Assembly (NCBI RefSeq): GCF_009467825.1
Contig: NZ_WIOK01000018.1
Location: 1 to 64,000 of the forward strand
Direction of reading: 5' to 3'
Length of the DNA: 64,000 nucleotides
DNA from: Cyclobacterium xiamenense
Lineage (GTDB): Bacteria; Bacteroidota; Bacteroidia; Cytophagales; Cyclobacteriaceae
Shown in pieces: positions 54,872-63,499 of this stretch. The position numbers and the translations under genes are program-made. Under the pieces are notes generated by a model. The model saw only the letters and a program-made list of their open reading frames with translations. It was not told the origin of the DNA and ran no database searches. Position 1 is the first letter of the stretch. Every line of letters starts with the position of its first letter.

Positions 54872-56309
54872 GCTGCTTCTGCGCGGTCAGCAGCAATCCA
54901 AGGTAGGTGATGGCAGCATTGACCAGCAAAATTTCAAAACCAAACTGAAAGCCATCAAACCATCGGGCGGAATTCCAGTCCAAAACGAAAGAAAGGGCCG
55001 GGCTCAGCAGACAGATATACGGCACCAGGCGGTCGCGGACCGCAAGCGGGTTCGTTAGCCCAAAGGCAAACAGCCCCAGCAGGGGGCCATAGGTAAATCC
55101 GGCAGCCTTAAACACCGCACTTACCACACTGCGGTCGTTCACTTCGTTGAAAACGACAATGGTCAAAAATACCAAAAAGGTAAAACCGATATGGATCCAA
55201 CGCCGCGTCAGGTCCTGATTGACGTCTTTTTTGGCTGGTAGGTCAATGATATCGATGCAAAAGGAAGTGGTCAGAGCGGTGAGCGCCGAATCCGCACTGG
55301 AAAAAGCAGCAGCCGTGATTCCCAACAGAAACACCACTCCCGCCAGCGTGCCAAAATGGTTCAAAGCCAGGCTGGGAAAGAGTTCGTCCGTAGCGCCTGG
55401 CAAGTCCAATCCGTTGACGGCTGCGTAATGGTAAAGCAGCACCCCCAGCGCGAGAAACAGGAGATTGGAGAAAAAGAAAGTAATGGCAAACCAAAAGATG
55501 TTTTTCTGGGCATCCTTTTGGTTGCGGCAGGTGAGGTTTTTCTGCATCACGTTTTGGTCCAGTCCATTCATGGCGATGGTAATGAATACCCCGCCGGCAA
55601 ACATCTTGAAGAAGTTCTGACTGGTATTGCCCTCCCAGACAAAGATATTGGATAGCTCACTGTCTCCGACAATCGCCAGCATGTCCCCGGCACTTTTACC
55701 CAATTGCCCGGCGATCACGGCGATGGTAATAATGACAGCTAAAAGCAGAAAACTGGTCTGCAAAGTATCCGTCCACACAATGGTTTTGATGCCGCTTTTG
55801 TAGGTATACAGCCAGATCAGAATCATAGTGACAAAGACGGAAGCATAAAAAGGGACACCAAAAGCATCAAAAAATGCAATTTGAAGAACGGTTGCCGCCA
55901 AGAAGAGACGAAAGGAAGCACCGATGGTCTGGGAAATCAGAAATATAGTAGCACCCGTAAGGTAGGTGTTTCGACCAAAGCGGCTTTTCAGGTATTCGTA
56001 AATAGAAATCAGATTGAGCCGGTAAAATAGCGGAATCAATACCAGGGCAATGACTGCGTATCCGACCATGTTTCCCATCACAAATTGCAGGTACGCCCAC
56101 TGGGTATTGCCCACTTCGCCGGGAACGGAAATAAACGTAACTCCTGAAAGGGAAGCCCCAACCATCCCAAAGGCCACCAGAAACCAGGGGGACTCCCGAT
56201 TGCCGGTATAAAAGGTCAGGTTATCGGACTTCAGGGAAGTCAGGTAACTGATCAGCAGTAGTAGGGCAAAGTAACCGGCAATTACACCAAAAACGAGTAG
56301 TGGACTCAT
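54855..56309 (-). CDS. Sodium:solute symporter (SSS family)
   Basis: 484 residues from the ATG at 56309; a longer frame to 56384 would add 25 polar residues. About 13 membrane helices with LeuT-type fold; signatures are FYTGNRESPWFLVAFGMVGAS, the Na+-site SFRLFLAATVLQ region, and ITAAAFSSADSALTALTTSF in helix 8. It is divergent from the GH3/beta-lactamase fusion, with 110 bases between the starts, which suggests sugar or peptidoglycan-fragment uptake. The solute is unknown. Confidence 0.9.
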   Translation of the reverse strand: MSPLLVFGVIAGYFALLLLISYLTSLKSDNLTFYTGNRESPWFLVAFGMVGASLSGVTFISVPGEVGNTQWAYLQFVMGNMVGYAVIALVLIPLFYRLNLISIYEYLKSRFGRNTYLTGATIFLISQTIGASFRLFLAATVLQIAFFDAFGVPFYASVFVTMILIWLYTYKSGIKTIVWTDTLQTSFLLLAVIITIAVIAGQLGKSAGDMLAIVGDSELSNIFVWEGNTSQNFFKMFAGGVFITIAMNGLDQNVMQKNLTCRNQKDAQKNIFWFAITFFFSNLLFLALGVLLYHYAAVNGLDLPGATDELFPSLALNHFGTLAGVVFLLGITAAAFSSADSALTALTTSFCIDIIDLPAKKDVNQDLTRRWIHIGFTFLVFLTIVVFNEVNDRSVVSAVFKAAGFTYGPLLGLFAFGLTNPLAVRDRLVPYICLLSPALSFVLDWNSARWFDGFQFGFEILLVNAAITYLGLLLTAQKQPSASD

Positions 56310-56392
56310 GGCATCTGGATTGAATGGGAAATAATCTTCCCAATGATAGGTATTTTCTTTAAATCCGTTCCAAGCGAAACCCACAAAATTGG

Positions 56393-56400
56393 TATCTTTC
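56393..56400 (+). promoter_or_regulatory. Possible -7 box TATCTTTC
   Basis: Seven of eight agree with TAnnTTTG; 19 bases before the fusion gene start. No clear -33 element. Confidence 0.35.
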
Positions 56401-56419
56401 CGGATAAATAGAAGAACGA

Positions 56420-59400
56420 ATGCAGAAATTCAAATTAGATCGGATCGAAAACGGAAGGAATTTTTCCAGGAGTTGGGCCATTCGTCCGGCTACCTACCGG
56501 TTGCTGGTGTTTTTGGTTTTTTTTATCGGTTGTATGCCCCTATATGGGCAAAAGCAGCTTCCACCATTTTTGGACGAGCGTTTTTCTCCCTGGGCGGATT
56601 CGGTATTGGCTACCATGAGTCAGGAAGAAAAGATCGCCCAATTGATCATGATTCCGGCGTACTCCAATAAAGGTCAGGTGCATGTGGATTCGATTTCCAA
56701 TCTGGTCAAAAAATATGGGGTAGGGGGGATCATCTTTTTTCAGGGTGGGCCGGTACGACAAGCCCACATGATCAACCGCTTTCAGTCGGAATCAAAAATC
56801 CCCCTCATGATCAGTCTGGACGGGGAGTGGGGCTTGCGGATGCGCCTGGACAGCACGGTGAGGTATCCCTATCAAATGGCCCTGGGCGGTATTGCAGACG
56901 AGCAGCTCCTTTACGAAATGGGAGCGGAGGTAGCCCGACAGGCCAGGCGATCGGGCATTCACGTGAATTTTGCACCCGTGGTGGACGTAAACAACAATCC
57001 CGGCAATCCGGTCATTGGCTTTCGCTCGTTTGGAGAGGAAAAGGAGAACGTTGCCCGCAAGTCCCTGGCGTACATGAAGGGCATGCAGGATCAGGGCGTT
57101 CTGGCCTCGGCCAAGCATTTTCCCGGCCATGGCGATACCGATGTGGACTCTCACTATGGATTGCCTGTACTCCATTTCTCCAAAAAGCGCCTGGAAGAGA
57201 TCGAACTGTACCCGTTTCGGGAGCTGATGGAGCAGGGCTTGGGTAGTGTAATGGTGGCCCACATGCAAATCCCCGTTTTGGACGATACCCCAAACCTGGC
57301 CTCTACGCTATCCAAACCCATCGTAACCGAATTATTAAAAGAGGAAATGGGATTTGAAGGACTGGTTTTTACCGATGCGCTCAACATGCAGGGAGTGGCA
57401 AAGTATTACCCGCCCGGAGTGGTGGATGCCAAAGCCTTGTTGGCAGGTAACGATATGATGCTCAACACCATGGATGTGCCCGCCACGATCCGGGAAGTGC
57501 TGAAGGTGCTGGAACGTGGCGAAATCAGCGCAGAAGAAATTGACCAACGGGTGTTGAAAGTACTGAAAGCGAAAGCCTGGCTGGGCCTGGATAATTTTCG
57601 ACCGGTGGAAACGAACAACCTCATAGCCGACCTAAACAGCCCCAAAGCGGAATATTTAAGCCGAAAATTGACGGAAAGCTCCCTTACCCTGCTGCGAAAT
57701 ACGGATGCCATTCTGCCGATCAAAGGGTTGGAAAACGTAAAAATCGCTTCGCTGTCTTTGGGAGCATCCGGCATCACCGATTTTCAACAAGGATTGGAAC
57801 GGTACGCGCCCATGCCCCATTTTACCTTTCCCAAGGAGGGAGATTTGGCTGCTGTGCAGCAGATCAGACAGCAACTGGCCGATTATTCCCTGATTTTAAT
57901 TGGTTTGCATGGCCTCGGTATCCGGGAAGGGAGCAATCAGTATGGCATCAGCCCGGAAATGATTGTTTTGATTCGGGCATTGATGGAAGAGCATGCGGTG
58001 GTGATCAGTGTGTTTGGAAATGTTTACAGCCTGGGGAAAATTCCCGGTTTGGAAAACGCAGACGGGCTGATCGCCGCGTTCCAGGAGACACCCCTGACTC
58101 AGGATCTTGCCAGCCAATTGATTTTCGGAGGTATTGGCGCACAGGGCACGTTGCCTGTGGTCATCAATTCGCATTTTGGACTGGGAGACGGAATGCAGAC
58201 CAAGCCGGGTTTCAGATTGGCCTACACGCAACCCGAGGCGCTGGGGATTGAGACCGAACGGCTGATGGGCATCGACTCCCTGATGCACCTGGCTATCCGG
58301 GAGAAAGCGATTCCCGGAGGACAAGTGCTCATTGCCAAAGAAGGCAAGATTTTTTATCACAAAGCGTTTGGGTACCACACTTACGACTCCCTGCAACAGG
58401 TTCGAAAAGATGATATGTACGACTTGGCTTCCATTACCAAGATAAGCACCTCCCTGGCCGCATTTATGCACCTGAAGGGGCTGGGTAAATTTGACGAGAA
58501 CCAAACCCTGGGTACCTACCTGCCAGCGGCACGGGGGACCAACAAAGAGCAGCTGCAGTATCGGGACATTCTGACGCATCAGGCCCGTCTGCGTGCCTGG
58601 ATTCCTTTTTGGATGAGTACGGTACGCAAAAACGGTAGCTTTAAATGGTTTACCATGAAGTCGGATTCTTCCAGAAGATTTCCGATACGGGTGGCCGATA
58701 ACCTGTACATACACCGGAAGTACAACCAAAAGATTTACAAAGAGATACTTCATTCACCGCTAAACGAAAAACCAGGCTATGTGTACAGCGACCTGTCGTT
58801 TATTTTGGCCCCAAAAGTTGTGGAAGCGATCACGGGAGAAGATTTTTACGGTTACCTGGAACGAAACCTGTACAAGCCATTGGGTGCCGGGACGCTCACC
58901 TTTAACCCGTACAAAGCATATCCGCTTGACCGAATTGTTCCCACAGAAGTGGATACGGCCTTCCGTAAGCAGTTGCTGCATGGAACGGTGCACGACGAAG
59001 GAGCGGCCATGCTGGGAGGAGTCAGCGGTCATGCCGGGCTTTTTGGGACTTCAAACGACCTGGCCAAACTGATGCATTTGTACCTGTTCGATGGGAGCTA
59101 CGCCAGTCAACAATTGATTGCTCCCGGCGTCGTCAGCGCTTATTCCACCTGTGTGTTTTGTGAAGAGGGCGATAATTACCGGGGAATGGGATTCGATCGC
59201 CCCAACCGACCCGGTGATCCAAGCGGCAACGCCGCGGCAAGTGCACCGGCCAGCAGTTTTGGACACTCTGGCTTCACAGGGACCTATACCTGGATCGATC
59301 CCGAAAATGAGCTGGTCTACGTATTCTTATCAAATCGGGTATACCCTAGCCGGGAAAATCGCACTATATATCGCCTTAATGTGCGAACATCGATACTGGA

Positions 59401-59428
59401 ACAGGTATATCAGGCGATGGAAAAATAA
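56420..59428 (+). CDS. Fusion of GH3 beta-N-acetylglucosaminidase and serine beta-lactamase-like domain
   Basis: 1002 residues, exported by a signal at about 24-44 (RLLVFLVFFIGCMPLYGQ). The first half is a GH3 NagZ-like domain: KHFPGHGDTDVDSHYGLP carries the His/Asp acid-base dyad, and FTDALNMQGV the nucleophile Asp. Residues about 410-600 form the second GH3 domain. From about 620 onward is a beta-lactamase/penicillin-binding domain: SITK (SxxK), YSD (YxN-like) and HSGFTGT (KTG-like). The pairing is common in Bacteroidota and points to cell-wall fragment recycling, releasing GlcNAc and acting on D-Ala peptides or esters. Start ATG at 56420. Confidence 0.93.
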   Translation: MQKFKLDRIENGRNFSRSWAIRPATYRLLVFLVFFIGCMPLYGQKQLPPFLDERFSPWADSVLATMSQEEKIAQLIMIPAYSNKGQVHVDSISNLVKKYGVGGIIFFQGGPVRQAHMINRFQSESKIPLMISLDGEWGLRMRLDSTVRYPYQMALGGIADEQLLYEMGAEVARQARRSGIHVNFAPVVDVNNNPGNPVIGFRSFGEEKENVARKSLAYMKGMQDQGVLASAKHFPGHGDTDVDSHYGLPVLHFSKKRLEEIELYPFRELMEQGLGSVMVAHMQIPVLDDTPNLASTLSKPIVTELLKEEMGFEGLVFTDALNMQGVAKYYPPGVVDAKALLAGNDMMLNTMDVPATIREVLKVLERGEISAEEIDQRVLKVLKAKAWLGLDNFRPVETNNLIADLNSPKAEYLSRKLTESSLTLLRNTDAILPIKGLENVKIASLSLGASGITDFQQGLERYAPMPHFTFPKEGDLAAVQQIRQQLADYSLILIGLHGLGIREGSNQYGISPEMIVLIRALMEEHAVVISVFGNVYSLGKIPGLENADGLIAAFQETPLTQDLASQLIFGGIGAQGTLPVVINSHFGLGDGMQTKPGFRLAYTQPEALGIETERLMGIDSLMHLAIREKAIPGGQVLIAKEGKIFYHKAFGYHTYDSLQQVRKDDMYDLASITKISTSLAAFMHLKGLGKFDENQTLGTYLPAARGTNKEQLQYRDILTHQARLRAWIPFWMSTVRKNGSFKWFTMKSDSSRRFPIRVADNLYIHRKYNQKIYKEILHSPLNEKPGYVYSDLSFILAPKVVEAITGEDFYGYLERNLYKPLGAGTLTFNPYKAYPLDRIVPTEVDTAFRKQLLHGTVHDEGAAMLGGVSGHAGLFGTSNDLAKLMHLYLFDGSYASQQLIAPGVVSAYSTCVFCEEGDNYRGMGFDRPNRPGDPSGNAAASAPASSFGHSGFTGTYTWIDPENELVYVFLSNRVYPSRENRTIYRLNVRTSILEQVYQAMEK

Positions 59429-59495
59429 CTGCATGAATTGCCGAAAAGCCCCGAAAGAGAGCTGTATATGAGGAGTTGAGGGAAAGTGGAACCCG

Positions 59496-59897
59496 CTATT
59501 GTTCCAGGATTCGGGATTTAAGCGCTTTGACCTTTTCCAGGGTAAGTGGTTTGACGATGTATTCGGCTACCAGCGGGTAGCTGTTGGCACGGTCGATTTC
59601 ATCCTGATTGATGGAGGAGGAAACCATAAAGATCTTTACGGGGTGTTTTAAATCGGTCTTGGAAACCTGATCGAGGAATTCCCAGCCATTCATAATGGGC
59701 ATGTTGATATCCAGGAGAATGATATCCGGAAGTGGCGCTCCTTCCTGAATTCGCTTATTTAGGTCTTTAAAGGCATCCTCCCCATTTAGGAAATAAGATA
59801 CCTCCTCCGAGAATGCGGTGAATTCCAGTATTTTTTTGGTGCCGAAGTTATACAGGGGATCATCATCCACAATGTAGGTAAATCCGATTTTTTCCAT
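59496..59897 (-). CDS. Single-domain response regulator (CheY-like)
   Basis: 133-residue receiver domain alone: acidic D11-D13, phosphoacceptor D63 in LLDINMP, Ser/Thr switch in VSSS, and K116 in VKPL. No output domain, so it works through protein partners; no histidine kinase gene is near. Start ATG at 59897. Confidence 0.93.
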   Translation of the reverse strand: MEKIGFTYIVDDDPLYNFGTKKILEFTAFSEEVSYFLNGEDAFKDLNKRIQEGAPLPDIILLDINMPIMNGWEFLDQVSKTDLKHPVKIFMVSSSINQDEIDRANSYPLVAEYIVKPLTLEKVKALKSRILEQ

Positions 59898-60209
59898 AAA
59901 AATTGCTATTGGGGATTGCTGTTTTCATTTCTCTGCAGCCAGGCTGAATCGTTCAGGTACGGTTAAAAGTACGTGATTTTTATCATTTTTTTGTTGGCTA
60001 TTTGATAAAATTTTTGATTGAGGGGATAAATGGGTAAATCCTTTTTTTGTCCGGTTGAATAACCGGGAGCAATAGTACCGGGGCAACGCCGGGGTAGCGC
60101 CTGCGGATTTTCCAAATAAAACTCGGCTATTTCACGTAAGTTTGACTTATTTTCCTTTATTTTACCACGCTATTCATTCGATGATACACCCCTTAAAACC
60201 CCAAACGAA
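59898..60209. other. 312-base intergenic region
   Basis: Between two divergent genes. Holds the -7 box at 60137 for the plus-strand gene; no other feature. Confidence 0.55.
60137..60144 (+). promoter_or_regulatory. -7 promoter box TAAGTTTG
   Basis: Exact TAnnTTTG match, 65 bases before the Dabb lipoprotein start. A -33 TTTG is not clear. Confidence 0.45.
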
Positions 60210-60632
60210 ATGAAAGGATTGCTTTCCTGCCTGATAGTACTTGCGGTAGCCTTTGGCTGCCAGTCCAATGAGACATCCACCCAAAACGAAGAAACCCCCG
60301 TCAACATGGAAGAAACAGCTGCGCAAAAGCCCCTGCTTCGGCACGTGGTATTATTGTCTTTTAAAGAAGAATCCAGCCCGGAAGCTATCAAAGAAGTAGA
60401 AGATGCCTTCATTGCCCTTCAGGATAAAATACCGCAAATCAGGGATTTTGAATGGGGAGTCAATAATAGTCCAGAAGGCCTCAACAAAGGACTGACACAT
60501 TGCTTTTTTGTTACCTTTGAAAGCGAAGAAGACCGGGAGATTTACCTTCCCCATCCAGACCATCAAGCGTTCGTGGAGGTATTGAGCCCCCATATGAAGG
60601 ACGTCACGGTGGTAGATTATTGGGTAAAATAG
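60210..60632 (+). CDS. Dabb (stress-response A/B barrel) lipoprotein
   Basis: 140 residues. Lipobox AFGC with Cys17, an acidic spacer to about 40, then a Dabb ferredoxin-like domain: LRHVVLLSFKEE, the FVTFESEEDREIYLPHPDHQAF core and VVDYWVK. Such domains form dimers; the function here is unknown. Start ATG at 60210. Confidence 0.9.
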   Translation: MKGLLSCLIVLAVAFGCQSNETSTQNEETPVNMEETAAQKPLLRHVVLLSFKEESSPEAIKEVEDAFIALQDKIPQIRDFEWGVNNSPEGLNKGLTHCFFVTFESEEDREIYLPHPDHQAFVEVLSPHMKDVTVVDYWVK

Positions 60633-60651
60633 TCCTTTTGCTTCGCCGAGT

Positions 60652-62382
60652 CTAGAAAAGATAGGCCAATTTTAGCCGGGAATGAAAATTTGTTTTTTTG
60701 TACCCGGTACGCCCCAGGCTGTTGGATTGTTTAACAGCGTAATTGTAATTGTGGGAGCGTATTAGGCGCGCGTTGGCAGCTACCAGCACTCGATCGTACT
60801 GCTGTTCCCAATGTGCACCCAGGCTGAGGTCTACCCAGCGTAGTACCTCTACCCCGTTCGCATAGTTATAATTGAAGAAATTGGCATCTCGCGTAAGCCG
60901 CTCCAGTGAGAGTCCGTACTGGTTTAGTCCTCGGACCTTGCTGAGCGTGATCCGGGCACTGTTACCGCTGTGGCCAAGACCGGATCCAAGTACTTGTCCG
61001 CGCTGGGTGAGTCCATGTACTACCTGAAAGTTCTCGTATAATCCCAGTCCTCCATGGTTGAGGTTGAGGTTGCCTCCTTCGTACTTTACCAGGTTGTTGA
61101 CGCTATTTTCCGTTTGGGTCATTTCCAATTGGATATAGATTTGATCGCCTTTGGTCAGTGGAACCAATTTGCTAAACCCAAGGGTGTATCCACGGGAGTG
61201 TTCGGGATTTAATAGCAGCTCCCGCCAATTCAAGGCATGGTCTGTTCGTATGAATTCGCCGTATACTTCCATCCGGGCCGCTGGCACCACCCAGCGGGAA
61301 AAAATAGTGAAGTGTTGGTCGGTTTCTCGCGCCCGGGATGCATCCAGGCCCACCTGCTCTTTTTGCAAGCCTTCAAAAATTGGAAACCAGGCTCGCCAGC
61401 CATCTTCTTCTAGCTTTCTGCGATACATCGTAAAGGTCCTGCCCAAGCCTAGCGACAAGCCTTTGATCCATACGGGCGAATACGAAACGGAGACACCGGT
61501 TACGTACCGCCAGTCGTCCGGGTATTCCCGGTATCGGTCAAAACTGCCATCGCTGTAATAGGGTAGATTGGAATTTTCCAGTTTGCCAAGAAAATACTGT
61601 CCTTCAAAATGGCCGATACCGGTTTTGACCGGGTTACGGCTGTGTATGGTCCCGTGTAGAAAACCTTCTGCATTGTCGCTGATTAGCAATGCTTGTTGTT
61701 TTCCAGGACCCCACCAAAGGTTTTCTGTGGAGATGCCGGCAGCAAATGCCCCGAAATGTACTTTTACGTGCGAGTTTCCTGGAAGGATTCTTCGAATACG
61801 GTCTGATCCCGGTCGTACGGGTATGTCTAGTCTGCCGATAAAGTTGGCAATGCGCTTAAAATACAATTCGGGAAGTTCCGGGTTGTACTCCTCAAAAGGC
61901 AGATTTTGTGCGGTATGTATCTGGGGGTAAAGCTGGAGATGGACGGGGCCAATACGGGTATGGATACCGAATTCCACCAGGTGTTGGAATCCCCGGGCCG
62001 GTAGCAACGGACCATCCCCCCAGCCGTAGGGATGGGAAGCATTGTAATTTTGGCTAAGCTGAAGTGGTACCAGGCGGACCTGTACCTTTTTACCTTCAGC
62101 ACCTAGTGGTTTTCCAAAGGGAAGAAATGCTAGGCTATCCGAAGGGGAATATTCTCCGACAATGTCTGTAACGGTAAGGGGGAAATGCTGAAAGGAATAA
62201 GAAAGTGGAAACCTACCCATCAGTTGCTCCCGTCGGAGGTTATCCGTTAGCAGGGGGAAACTGACTGGGAGACTTTGAGCGAGGACAGAGGCAGAGAAAA
62301 GCAGGCAAAAAAAACCCATCAGACCAGCATAAACGCCGCCGGAGTAGGGGAAATTGGGTCGATTTGGTTCCTGCCCAATCAT
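60652..62382 (-). CDS. Wzi-family capsule assembly outer membrane protein
   Basis: 576 residues, signal peptide ending near SVLAQ (starting either at 62382 or at an ATG at 62319). Beta-rich, with aromatic-rich amphipathic strands expected of an 18-strand barrel such as Wzi, the lectin that anchors capsule polysaccharide. Features such as NLWWGPGKQQALLISDN are typical of this Bacteroidota group. No capsule genes are near, so an individual role is uncertain. It begins 9 bases after the thiamine-binding gene. Confidence 0.85.
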   Translation of the reverse strand: MIGQEPNRPNFPYSGGVYAGLMGFFCLLFSASVLAQSLPVSFPLLTDNLRREQLMGRFPLSYSFQHFPLTVTDIVGEYSPSDSLAFLPFGKPLGAEGKKVQVRLVPLQLSQNYNASHPYGWGDGPLLPARGFQHLVEFGIHTRIGPVHLQLYPQIHTAQNLPFEEYNPELPELYFKRIANFIGRLDIPVRPGSDRIRRILPGNSHVKVHFGAFAAGISTENLWWGPGKQQALLISDNAEGFLHGTIHSRNPVKTGIGHFEGQYFLGKLENSNLPYYSDGSFDRYREYPDDWRYVTGVSVSYSPVWIKGLSLGLGRTFTMYRRKLEEDGWRAWFPIFEGLQKEQVGLDASRARETDQHFTIFSRWVVPAARMEVYGEFIRTDHALNWRELLLNPEHSRGYTLGFSKLVPLTKGDQIYIQLEMTQTENSVNNLVKYEGGNLNLNHGGLGLYENFQVVHGLTQRGQVLGSGLGHSGNSARITLSKVRGLNQYGLSLERLTRDANFFNYNYANGVEVLRWVDLSLGAHWEQQYDRVLVAANARLIRSHNYNYAVKQSNSLGRTGYKKTNFHSRLKLAYLF

Positions 62383-62391
62383 CTGTTGGGG

Positions 62392-62682
62392 CTACCGGTG
62401 AGGGTTGGTTTTATCTTCCATTCGGACATCCTGTCCCGGACGTATGTGCATGCGGTAATATACCAGCACTTCTTCTGCACCGGCTTCGACCACCGCTTCC
62501 TGCGCTTTTTTTGCAATGGCTAGCAGGTGCTCTTCCGGCCCCTCCATGACGGTTTCAAAGGGATTCACTTCGTATTTTACACCCGAAGCAGCGATCACGG
62601 CGATGGCCCGATCCACCAGCTCGTAGCTGTCTATCTTCCTGCTTTTTGGGACTATTTGTATCCCCAGATTGATGGTTCCCAT
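62392..62682 (-). CDS. MTH1187-family thiamine-binding protein
   Basis: 96 residues, ferredoxin-like fold, cytoplasmic. INLGIQIVPKS at the start and GVKYEVNPFETVMEGP are the family signatures; related proteins bind thiamine or HMP. It lies 4 bases after pth, so is cotranscribed with it. Start ATG at 62682. Confidence 0.88.
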   Translation of the reverse strand: MGTINLGIQIVPKSRKIDSYELVDRAIAVIAASGVKYEVNPFETVMEGPEEHLLAIAKKAQEAVVEAGAEEVLVYYRMHIRPGQDVRMEDKTNPHR

Positions 62683-62686
62683 AGGA

Positions 62687-63247
62687 TTATCGGTTGAATT
62701 GATTCATGGTTTGCACCAGGCCAATGGTGCAAAACGACGTAATCATGTCGATCGCTTTGTCCATGGGACCAGGTAAGGCTTCTATTTCTTGTTGGGTCCA
62801 CCTGCCGAGTACGTAATCGATTTGCCGGCCTTTGGGAAAATCATCCCCAATCCCGAAGCGCAAGCGGGCGTAATCTTGTCCTCCCGTTAGTTCTTCGATA
62901 TTTTTCAGGCCGTTATGACCGGCTGCAGAGCCTTTCGCTTTCAGGCGCAATTTACCAAATGGAAGCGCAATATCATCGACTACCACCAATACTTTTTCCT
63001 TAGGGATTTTGAAGGTTTTCATCCAGTAGTTGACCGCTTTCCCACTGAGGTTCATGTAGGTGGTTGGTTTGATCAGGTGGATTTGCCTACCCTTGTAGGA
63101 ATAATCCGCCCGAAAGGCGAGCCGGTCACTGCTCCAGCTGAGGCTTTTTTTGTCTGCCAGTCGATCCACGATCAAAAAGCCTACATTATGTCGGGTCAGC
63201 TCGTATTCGGGGCCAATATTGCCCAAGCCTACTATCAGGTATTTCAT
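62687..63247 (-). CDS. pth: Peptidyl-tRNA hydrolase
   Basis: Releases tRNA from prematurely terminated peptidyl-tRNA. 186 residues from the ATG at 63247 (MKYLIVGLGNIG); a longer frame to 63361 has no family support. Signatures: RHNVGF with the catalytic His, KPTTYMNLSG, DDIALPFGKLRLK and GHNGLK. It follows rplY with a terminator in between, then the thiamine-binding and Wzi genes. Confidence 0.96.
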   Translation of the reverse strand: MKYLIVGLGNIGPEYELTRHNVGFLIVDRLADKKSLSWSSDRLAFRADYSYKGRQIHLIKPTTYMNLSGKAVNYWMKTFKIPKEKVLVVVDDIALPFGKLRLKAKGSAAGHNGLKNIEELTGGQDYARLRFGIGDDFPKGRQIDYVLGRWTQQEIEALPGPMDKAIDMITSFCTIGLVQTMNQFNR

Positions 63248-63435
63248 CGGTTTATAATTGGCTTTAATGCGGATATATGGAATCTCACATGCTTTAAAAT
63301 TATCCCTCTGTGTGTCGCCTCCATCATGCCTGCCTGGTCCGGTAGGCAGGCTCGATTTCATCTGTCCCGTTGCTCGATTTTACGTTTAAGGAATCGCTTG
63401 CATAGCGCCGGTTGGATTCCTACTGGAATTGAAAG

Positions 63436-63474
63436 AAAAAAATCCTGTTCCGTAGGCAAACAGAACAGGATTTT
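63436..63474 (-). terminator. Terminator of rplY
   Basis: Perfect 12-bp stem AAAATCCTGTTC/GAACAGGATTTT with a 12-base loop and U-run on the minus strand, 26 bases past the rplY stop. Confidence 0.88.
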
Positions 63475-63499
63475 ATCCAACACGAGTTTCAAAAAAAGC

